DNA of 64,000 nt from Emmonsiellopsis sp. PD_33 (lineage: Eukaryota; Ascomycota; Eurotiomycetes; Onygenales; Ajellomycetaceae), in the NCBI GenBank assembly GCA_032988165.1, contig JANTQF010000059.1:62001-126000 (forward strand), given 5' to 3'. This document shows positions 56,132-64,000 of this stretch, in pieces. Position 1 is the stretch's first letter; each line of letters starts with the position of its first letter. Made by a program: the position numbers and the translations under genes. The notes under the pieces were generated by a model that was not told the DNA's origin, made no database searches, and was given only the letters and a program-made list of their open reading frames with translations.

Positions 56132-58108
56132 TCACAACACCTTAACCTTCATCCACTCATTCGTCCCAACCCCCAGATTCAACCCATTCCTCGCCCACCA
56201 GGTCCTCGCCCGCTGCTCCGCACCCGCAACAGCATCCTCCAACGCCTCCTCAATATCACACGTCTTAAACTCAACCCGCAGCCCACTCCGCTTCCACCAC
56301 TCCAGCACCTCGACATGTCCGTTCTTCGTCGCCCCGACAAGAACCTGGTTGTCGAAAATCAGCTTCGTCCCCTTGAGCCTATGCCAGAGGTCCAGAACGG
56401 GCACGTGGCCGTGCGTGCTCGCGATTCGCATGATGGATTCCGCATGCGAGTATGGAATACCCGATTTCTCCCACCATTCCAGCGAGGCCGTGCGGCCCGA
56501 TTGGGCGGCTAGGAGGGCGGATTTTCCGATCTTGAGGGGCACGGGGTCGTAGATGGGGGCGCTTTGGGATAGGTTCTTCCACCAGTCGAGGACGGGGACG
56601 CGGCCTTCTGCGGATGCGGATTCGAGGGCTCGTTCCGTGTAGAGGAATGGTAGACCTGATTGGCGCCACCAGTCTAGTACGTGCAAGAAGCCGGCGCGGG
56701 AGGCGGAGTCGACGGCTTCGGGGAGGTAGCCTTTGGTGGGGAGGGCGGAGCAGTTGCGCCACCAGGTGAGGAGGGCGGTGTGGCCGTATGTGGAGGAGAC
56801 GACGGAGGGGAGGTTGGTGAGGCGGGGGGCTGAGAGGTAGAGGTCTATCCTGGATTTGCAGAGGTAGTCGAGGATGTCTGTGCGGGAGAATTTGAAGATC
56901 AGGTGGGTGACCAGGTTTGGGAGGGCTCGCCAGGGGACGATTGTAGATAGATACTCTTCGATCTCTTTTAGAGACCCCCTGAGGACGGTGTATTCGAGGG
57001 AGATGGGTGTTCCTGGCTTGGGGATGTATTGGGCCCATATCTCGGGCATTGGGATTCGTGCATATACTCCTACGGCTGTTGCAATTTCCCAGTCTGCGAG
57101 GGTTTCGAAAATCATGGATAGGATTTCGGGAGGGAGGGAGTGGGTTTTCTTGCCACTGAATCTAGCGACATCAGTCGTTCCATGCTGAGATGGTGACTTT
57201 TCCTCGGGTGGTTCGGTTTGGTCCGAACCCTTCGATCGAATAGTCTCTGTTGCTTCGTCTCCATTGGTAGAAGGTGTCTTCGTAGCGTCGTCAACCTCAC
57301 GTGTTGAGCTAGAAGATGGGAAACCGAGACATTTGTGAACTTCATCGCCAAACATATCCCATGAATCCCAAGGAATCTCCACCAGCTGGCTTGGGGGTTC
57401 AAATCGAGATAATATAGGGGGCAACACTTTCACCCACGGCCAAAAATTGCTCAAATCATCCAGCTGCCTCTTGGAAATAGGGCATTGCCACTCGGCCACA
57501 CTCATCCCCGGGACGAGTATCACAGTCTTAGTAGTATCCCATCCACGTAGAACAGTCAAGGTCAAACTCGTCGTGAGTCCCGCCATCATCGATCCTAGCG
57601 TGCCAGCATCCATTGGGCTTACAATTAACATATCCGCCCAACTGACCAGTTCAGCCGCTGTTATGTTCATCCAAGACCGTAGACTAAGCTTCGAACCTGG
57701 CTGTGGGGATGTAGGTGTATCCATATAGCAAGTAGCGGTGCCCGCGCACGATAAGTAATCCAATGTGTCGTCTGAGATCAGCCGGAACTCAATTTCAGAG
57801 CTCTTCATGAGGGAGGAAATGGCGCCTTCGGCGAACGAGGCATTGGTTGAGAATATAACACGCTTCCGTCGTCGATTGTGCATTTGCTTGCTACTCGATA
57901 ATCTGCTCTCGCTCTCTGATCCGGTTTCCCACTCCCATTTGAATGCGCCCTTTCCGTGCGCATAACTGTATTGGCCATCATTAGATGGCCCTTCATCCCG
58001 AAAGTTCTCAAATGTAACACCCGGCATTTTCGCCCCGGTTATATCAGGAGCAGTAGGTTTCGAATGTAGTTGCGTAGCAACGTGCGGAACTCTGAAATCG
58101 ATGGCCAT
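56132..58108 (-). CDS. Flavoprotein (PPC-decarboxylase-like)/F-box-like/ankyrin-like fusion
   Basis: Single exon, 658 residues. Residues about 75-260 follow the HFCD flavoprotein fold (phosphopantothenoylcysteine decarboxylase/Hal3): FSTNASFAEGAISSLM, SWADMLIVSPMDAGTLGSMMAGLTTSL, TVILVPGMSVAEWQCPISKRQL and WVKVLPPIL. The PAMN motif of active decarboxylases reads PGMS, so the catalytic Asn is lost. A low-complexity linker leads to LPPEILSMIFETLADWEIATAV, an F-box-like helix. The C-terminal 280 residues are degenerate ankyrin-like repeats with a recurring Leu-[DE]-Trp-Trp motif (VLDWWRQSG, VLDWWKNL, LEWWEKSG, VLEWWKRSG). It may be an FMN-binding or regulatory protein, perhaps a ubiquitin-ligase adaptor; the function is inferred only. 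Confidence 0.78.
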   Translation of the reverse strand: MAIDFRVPHVATQLHSKPTAPDITGAKMPGVTFENFRDEGPSNDGQYSYAHGKGAFKWEWETGSESESRLSSSKQMHNRRRKRVIFSTNASFAEGAISSLMKSSEIEFRLISDDTLDYLSCAGTATCYMDTPTSPQPGSKLSLRSWMNITAAELVSWADMLIVSPMDAGTLGSMMAGLTTSLTLTVLRGWDTTKTVILVPGMSVAEWQCPISKRQLDDLSNFWPWVKVLPPILSRFEPPSQLVEIPWDSWDMFGDEVHKCLGFPSSSSTREVDDATKTPSTNGDEATETIRSKGSDQTEPPEEKSPSQHGTTDVARFSGKKTHSLPPEILSMIFETLADWEIATAVGVYARIPMPEIWAQYIPKPGTPISLEYTVLRGSLKEIEEYLSTIVPWRALPNLVTHLIFKFSRTDILDYLCKSRIDLYLSAPRLTNLPSVVSSTYGHTALLTWWRNCSALPTKGYLPEAVDSASRAGFLHVLDWWRQSGLPFLYTERALESASAEGRVPVLDWWKNLSQSAPIYDPVPLKIGKSALLAAQSGRTASLEWWEKSGIPYSHAESIMRIASTHGHVPVLDLWHRLKGTKLIFDNQVLVGATKNGHVEVLEWWKRSGLRVEFKTCDIEEALEDAVAGAEQRARTWWARNGLNLGVGTNEWMKVKVL

Positions 58109-59548
58109 ATAAAAAAAATGTCGAAGGTCAATCCTTCAAAAAAATCACCCTTGAGTCGTTCTTTATAAAGGATCCAACAAACCCCACCTGGTTTTTCTGA
58201 AATGCTCGATGTGTCAAATCCTCGCGCCACTAGCTGTATCTTTCACAGAAATCGGTATATGGTTCCATATGTTCATCGTATTGTCCGAAAGGGGGGCGTT
58301 TTTTCGAGCTTATCGCGACTCGCAAGGTGTGGTGTATTCGTTGTACCACCCACCTATCCGCTCCCGAGGATAAACGGCGGCGCTTGATAACGTTTCTTTA
58401 TTCCCCGGATATCCAGCCTAATGTTTTCCTTCAAAATCTTTCTCGGACAGCGTATCCTCAGTTTCCGCGACGAACGATTCCAACACCAATATCCGCAATA
58501 TCACCCACAACGCAAAAATTCCACGGGGCAAAAATGAAAAACGAAAGAGAGAGAAAGGGCCGATTTGTGTGCGTTTGCGAAATCTGGGAGGATTCGAATC
58601 GATTTATCAAGCTGGCTAGCTCGCGGAACAGGTACGGGAGCCGGATGGTGCCACGTCCGGCTGTCTGTCCTGCAAGTTCTCTCCCTAGTTTTTAATTTGT
58701 CAGTTCGAATCTCAGCTGCAGACAGGCAGTGAAGAATATATAAAGTGTAAACAAAGAGAAAGCTCATATTTGCGACATACCGACCGTCAAACAACACCCC
58801 TCTTCTCTGCCCTCGCTCGCAGATGGGGAAATGCCGTGTCTGCCCGCGCTGATAGGAGGGCCCAAGCTTACCAGCGGGCTGGGCGAGAGATTCCGTGCAG
58901 AAGGATGGGTGGGTGGGTGGATGGATGGATGGATGGATTCGTTGTTTGTTGAAGAGGAGGGCCTGAGCGTGCGGTGCTCTGCTGGGGTGATGGGGCGAAG
59001 GAGCGCGGTGGTCGAAGTGAAGCGGACGAAGCTGTTCTCGAGATCGAGATAGACTGATTGCATTAGAGTTTCTGGCCGATGGAGCTTGCTCGTCCACTCA
59101 CAGCCCGCTATTTCCAACCGCTTATTGCCACCACCGCTGACTATGGGTTGGCCACGATTGGTAGATTCAAGTTTCTTTGCGAAATGGCACTCTGGTTTTG
59201 TTCTTATAAATTGGATAGATATATGAGCGTCAATGAGCTCTTCTTCTACTCCTTTCCAAGCTGTGATATTTGAGGCCGTAGAGTAGCTGGGTTCATCTCG
59301 GCCCATGTTCGGCAAATGTCGCCAGACCCATAGCAGAAATTGAGAGTATATTCGGCTTGGTTTCCACTTTGTTTTGGAACTTGGAATGCCATATGCTATT
59401 TATTGTATTGTTGCTCATTTCTATATCGCTTTTACCCTATTGAATCAACTAGCCCAATCTATAGGGAATCAACCGAAATGGCGACGTGGATATCGAAAAA
59501 TGGCCAGCCAAACGTAAAGAACAAAGATAGATAGGAAAGCTCATCTCG
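58109..59548. other. Intergenic region
   Basis: Overlapping short frames on both strands (such as 58501-59097 minus) are low-complexity and unsupported. A tetranucleotide tract at 58903-58938 is listed separately. No gene was recognised. Confidence 0.45.
58903..58938. repeat. GGTG/GGAT tetranucleotide microsatellite
   Basis: A GGAT unit is followed by about three GGTG units, then about five GGAT units in direct succession. Polymorphism is expected. Confidence 0.85.
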
Positions 59549-61256
59549 TCACTTCCTCGCAAGATTCAAATGCAACTTATGCTCCTTCATAAACAAACTA
59601 GCCACTCCACCCAACACCGCCAGCCCCAGCATGGACAAAAACACCCCCCTCAGCGCATCCATATAAGAATCCAACACACCCGCCCGCCAATCCGCCGGCA
59701 CCTTGTTAATCATACCAAGACTGTCGCGAATCTTTTTAATCATATCGGCGGCATCCGGTCGGTCACCGAATCGCGCCCAGAGTCCACTTTTAAGCAGGTT
59801 CTGGAACACAGCGGAGGCAGCGGTGATTCCTATCGAGCTGCCCGTGCTGCGGAATGCGTAGGATGCAGAGGTGACTACAGCTTGGTGCTTGTGTTCGACA
59901 GCGGCGATGAGGGCGACGAGCGTCACGGTGAGCATGCCGCCGTAGCCCAAGCCGAAGATGAAAATGAAAATGAAGGGCTGCCAGCCGGGTGTGGTGAGAG
60001 TGTATGTGGTCATCAGGGCGGAACCAATGATAATCAGGGACGAGGAGAGGTAGTTGAAGTAAAGGTAACGGCCAGTTATACGCATGAGGATCCCTAGGCC
60101 GAGGGAACCCATCGCAGCTCCCACGGCTTGAGGAGCTAACCGCAGCCCAGCCATTGTTGCTGAATATCCTTGAACTTGGAAGTAGAGGGGCGCGTAGAAT
60201 AGCACAGCGAAGACAGCCATGGTGGCAAACCAGTTAGTCAGGCAGGAGGAAAGCACAGTGGGATCCAAGAGGAGGCGGACGGGTATAACAGGCTCCTTGG
60301 CAACTTTGTCTTCGATATAGATGAACAAGACAAGGGAGACGCCAGATAACGGAAGTGTCGTCCAGATCAAGGGATGGTTCCAGGGGACCTGGTTTCCGCC
60401 GCAGCTCAAGCCCACAAGCAGGAGAACAAGAGTTATTATCAGAGTTCCCGCGCCGAGGAAATCAATTCGCTTCACCCGGGACATATCCGTTACTTTGACT
60501 GGAATGTCCACTTTCCAGATAACCAGGATAGTGGATACAAAGATGAACGGCACCTGGATCAAAAAAGCCCACCGCCAACTGAACTGGTCGTTCATCCAGC
60601 CACCAAAGACTCCGCCAAGCGCGCTTCCAAGTCCGTAGCAGATGTTTCCAACGCCCTGCCACATTCCTCTCTTCCGTAGCGGCACGAGATCAGAGGTAAT
60701 GAAGGTAGAAATGGCCGTCAGACCACCGCCACCCATTCCTGCTACTGTGCGCCCAAATATCATAACCCATTCTTCCGTTGCAAGGCCGCAAATCAGATTT
60801 CCGGCGCCGAATAATATGTTTGAGACCACTAAGCCCGTCCGACGGGAGAAGATGTCGGTTAACTTGCCGCTGAGAGGCTGGCACGCGGCGTTCGAGACGA
60901 GGTAGGCGGTTGCCAGCCATGAGAGGAGGGATAAGGAATTGAAATCAGAGGAGATAGGGCCTGCGAGGGTCCCAACGATGGTCGCATCTGGAGATCGTAA
61001 GAGTTATTAGTAACCCAGTTTGAGGATTGCGTTCCGGTTGATTGTTGATCTTACCCAGTGCCGCGAGGAAAACTCCCACCCAGACGCTGCCCAGAACAAT
61101 GAGTAACTCCTTCGTGGTTGGCTCGTCCGCCAACGGGACACCCGAATCCTCAGCCGGACTTGAGCCATTTGCGACGCCATTCTCGATACCTGGGTCGCTT
61201 CCCAGCAATGGAGTTCGCTCCGAGGACGGCGCTGCGGCTGCTGCTGAATCCGCCAT
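59549..61256 (-). CDS. MFS transporter, 14-TM DHA2/VBA-like, with apparent 1-nt frameshift
   Basis: Exons 61055-61256 and 59549-60987/8. The N-terminus SSERTPLLG is a dileucine-type vacuolar sorting motif of VBA/Fnx1-like carriers. Family motifs are FLAALDATIVGTLAG (helix 1, across the intron), LSWLATAYLVSNAACQPLSGKLTDIFSRR (helix 2 and motif A), GRTVAGMGGGGLTA, and a long C-terminal half with 14 helices expected in total, typical of basic amino-acid or drug/proton antiporters. DATIVGTLAG and PISSDFNSLSLLSW lie in different frames: the GGGCCC at about 60958-60963 has one base more than the frame allows. Either the allele is broken or the sequence has an error. The remainder is intact, so the gene was functional recently. 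Confidence 0.8.
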
Positions 61257-63428
61257 GATGCTCGTTCCAAATCAATCCGTCGTCGTCGCTAACTTGGCAT
61301 CCACAACAACAGTTGAATATTCCTCCAGCCGAGAAGAGGGGAATGGAGAGGAAACAAAACGAGGGAGGTTGATTTAAACCGGTCAGCTAGTTACACTAGC
61401 CACACAAAACCAGCCCGAGAGCGGCCGGGCGAAGTGGGGGGGAGGCTGCTTAGTTGCCGAAGACGCCATTGATCGTCGACGGCAGACCTCCATCTTCCAA
61501 ATCATTCATCAAGTTGCTGATGCGGAGTGACAATGTTTCTGTTCTCGGACGTTGACGAAACGTCGGTGGCCAGCATTGGATGCTGTTCGATTCGCTTCAG
61601 GCTGACATAATCTCCCTGTCCTACGAACTTGAACCGTTCGGTTTATTACTAGTACTCCTTTGTTACTATTCTTCCAAGCTCCGCTTACTAGCAAGTGGCG
61701 GAAGGCGGGCGTATCTTTTGAAATTGATGGGACTGCTTTTTCGCTTTTTAGAGGAGAGAAATCCTAAGTACTCCGTACTCATCTCACCATGGCATGTAGA
61801 CCACGGATTTGGCTAATACGCATCTATGATAACATATCCTACTACTGGATCACTTCAAATAGAAATGGATCAAAAACAGAAGATATACCACAAATGGTTC
61901 CTAGAATCAATTGCGGAACGCTATCAGAATAGTATGTCCATTCTCGTCCTTCAGGGATTTACATTTGAGCTTTTCAAGTGTGCTTTATTTGCTGTCCGGG
62001 GGTAGAAACAAGATAACGGTTATTACCACTACAATCTCTCCTTGCAACCATACTGTAATACTTTTGTGGCAGCCTGTCAGAGCCCTTGGGAATATCACCA
62101 GATCAGCAGCGCCCGAACATAACCTGGGCTCAGTAGATACATAGTGCCACTGGCTGTATGCCCTTTCTCATGGCGCTCCGGCTAATATACAGGATCACTC
62201 CCCCTTTTTCCCTGTTTTGAAGAAAATAGAGCCACCGGTTTCGCTGCAGATTAAGCATGCAGAGGAGAAGGCTTTATTTAGATCCTATGAGTAACTAGTT
62301 TAACCTGGTCATGTCACCCACTTACAGGATGCACCGCTATTGAACTTCTAGTAAAACTAAATATGCAGTGGGGGAGTCTGGCAGTCACAGTATATCAAAA
62401 TGAACACTTCGACCAGTATTTCACCTCTACATGTTCTTCAACTCTGGTAGATAGATTCCTCGTGGCATTGTCGCTCCCTCGTGGATAATTTTAAGGTTTC
62501 ATGGATCGGACCCACCCGTGCCACGAGTTTGTTGGCGCCTGACGTCATGTCGAAACTGACACCGTTCGAGATTCGAGGAAGAGTTGACAAAATGTGGGAT
62601 TTAGATCTTTTTCCATATCGCAAATTCCGGCTGTGGATTATTTTTGTCATGTTTTATGATTTGCCATTTTTATTGCTTGATTTGCTTACCTAGTAACTTA
62701 GTTACCAGACACAGATAAATTGGATATTTCTAGGCTTCATCATTATAGCTAGTAGTAAAGCATTTTACATTTATTGCTTAAGAATATCTCCTAGATTTAT
62801 ACTATTACATGACATTATAGCTTAATCTCCTCTTCTCTGTAGGCATTCCATTTACACGTTACAATAGCGAAATAAATATATATACAAATAAGTGCTGAAA
62901 AATGGGTTTTGAGAATATACCTCCCTCCCCTTTTAATAGTTGAACAACTAACGATGAAAATTAATATTAACTCGATGCACATCTAGATCTACAAGGGTTC
63001 GGTTCGTGTAAATATTTATATAGACGATCCGCGACCCCCAGCCATTTAGGGACCCAGCCCAGGCACAAAATATAGGTTAGGGCTAGGGCATTGTGGTTTC
63101 CCGACGTGCAAGCAATCAAGTTTAATCTTCCAGGAATGATTTTGATTTCAAGTAAGCTTCATTACCTAAAAAATGGCAGCATTCCTTAGCATTGGGATTA
63201 TTGGCCCAGCAGGGTTCAACGGTTCAAGTTTGAAACGCCTCATCTTCAATGCAGCCATCCGATTGACTGAGATGGGGGGGGAATAGGTGTTGGGGTATCT
63301 GTAATATTTATATATCGCATGACCGATAATTGACTGCCTTTAAGTTTCAGAATAAAATTGCTTTTAGTCTTCCTTTTCATGAGGTTGTTATGCTTACTTT
63401 ATGGTTTCCATCCAGCGCAACAATCAGC
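61257..63428. other. Gene-poor 3' flank, AT-rich from about 62700
   Basis: No supported coding sequence. The first part is the promoter of the MFS gene and ordinary spacer. From about 62690 the composition becomes AT-rich and TA-rich, with a short palindrome (GTAACTTAGTTAC, about 62693-62705), resembling mild RIP of repeat debris. Confidence 0.5.
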
Positions 63429-63836
63429 CAGTGTGTAAACCGAATCAATTCGAATTAACCCCCAAAAAAAACTACTTTTCTAGATTTCTCAACAACCAGA
63501 GTAGATACAGAGATGTAGTTAATTAATAAAAGAATATCTCACTGAGAGCTACATAATGATGTAGATTTTATATAACTTAAATAAAATCCAAAGATTCTAT
63601 GGTTACTATTAGTCCAAATTATTCGGGTTTCAGTTTTCCCGAATAGTTCAGGATAGAAAATCAAATATCTACTACAAATTAAATAAAAAAAACATTATTT
63701 TTATATCATTAGATAGATCTCAATGTGCTATTCTTTTATCAATTAACTACATCTCTGTATCTACTCTGGTTGTTGAGAAATTTAGAAAAGTAGTTTTTTT
63801 TGGGGGTTAATTCGAATCGATTGGGTTTACACACTG
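63429..63836. mobile_element. Non-autonomous hAT-like MITE with long terminal inverted repeats
   Basis: The element is 408 bp, begins CAGTGTGTAAACC and ends in the reverse complement. The two arms (about 107 bp each, 63429-63535 and 63730-63836) differ at about four positions. The internal 190 bp is AT-rich without an ORF. The 8-bp sequence CAATCAGC flanks both ends (63421-63428 and 63837-63844), a perfect target-site duplication. An 8-bp duplication and a CAG-starting terminus fit the hAT superfamily, so it would have moved by a transposase encoded elsewhere. The fold-back structure is seen directly; the superfamily is inferred. Confidence 0.88.
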
Positions 63837-63844
63837 CAATCAGC
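63837..63844. repeat. Right copy of the 8-bp target-site duplication
   Basis: CAATCAGC, identical to 63421-63428 at the other end of the MITE. Confidence 0.88.
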
Positions 63845-64000
63845 CCACCCGTTCTATTTGAGGCACCATAAAGTAGCCGCAAACACTATTTAAAACAAGC
63901 AAAACTTAAAATCCCCACCGATGTCTCAGAGACTTCATGTACGTACATAACATGCAGGAAACATGGCAATGACAATGACAGCATTACATTGCACTGCAGC

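Noticed and set aside
58501..59315. Long minus-strand frames with His/Pro/Ser repeats
   Set aside because: They run through the GGTG/GGAT microsatellite and have low-complexity translations in several frames with no domain.

Overview
The window is nuclear DNA of a filamentous ascomycete (Pezizomycotina). The evidence is GT-AG introns of about 50-100 nt, often with CTAAC-like branch sites, fungal-specific families (STAND/NACHT proteins, DUG2, TAPT1/EMP65, MFS drug and sugar carriers, a GH78 rhamnosidase), and an AT-rich block full of stops that looks like a transposon mutated by repeat-induced point mutation (RIP). Family resemblance suggests Eurotiomycetes, perhaps Onygenales; this is an inference. 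No rRNA, tRNA or CRISPR array was recognised.

Layout. 1-2.7 kb: RIP-like repeat debris ending in a perfect 12-bp hairpin. 3.8-16.4 kb: an ALDH-fold protein without the usual catalytic residues, then a compact cluster with catabolic character: cupin, fumarylacetoacetase, MFS carrier, acetoacetate-decarboxylase-like protein, salicylate-hydroxylase-like flavin monooxygenase and CocE/NonD (S15) hydrolase. The cluster uses divergent promoters. The decarboxylase and monooxygenase may be spliced into one fused protein. 17.2-19.9 kb: a NACHT-ankyrin gene broken by two in-frame stops. 20.4-24.5 kb: a divergent sugar transporter and GH78 rhamnosidase. 24.7-25.3 kb: a decayed APH-type kinase.

26.7-43.6 kb is conserved housekeeping: TAPT1/EMP65, DUG2 (WD40 plus M20 peptidase of the glutathione degradosome), a 3.5-kb gene-free stretch with a nested inverted repeat, a lysine-rich one-helix membrane protein, TIM17, and a threonine-aspartase/asparaginase-2 family protein.

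44-61.3 kb is accessory again: a five-exon MFS drug carrier, a 1638-residue lipase-like/NACHT/WD40 STAND protein, a fructosamine-kinase-like protein, a cytochrome P450, an unusual flavoprotein (PPC-decarboxylase-like)/F-box-like/ankyrin-like fusion, and a 14-TM MFS carrier with an apparent 1-nt frameshift. The last 3 kb is gene-poor and AT-rich. It contains an intact 408-bp non-autonomous hAT-like MITE (63429-63836) with about 107-bp terminal inverted repeats and a perfect 8-bp target-site duplication.

Most notable items: the possible monooxygenase-decarboxylase fusion inside the catabolic cluster, the flavoprotein-ankyrin fusion, the MITE, and several genes in decay (NACHT-ankyrin, APH kinase, possibly the 14-TM carrier).
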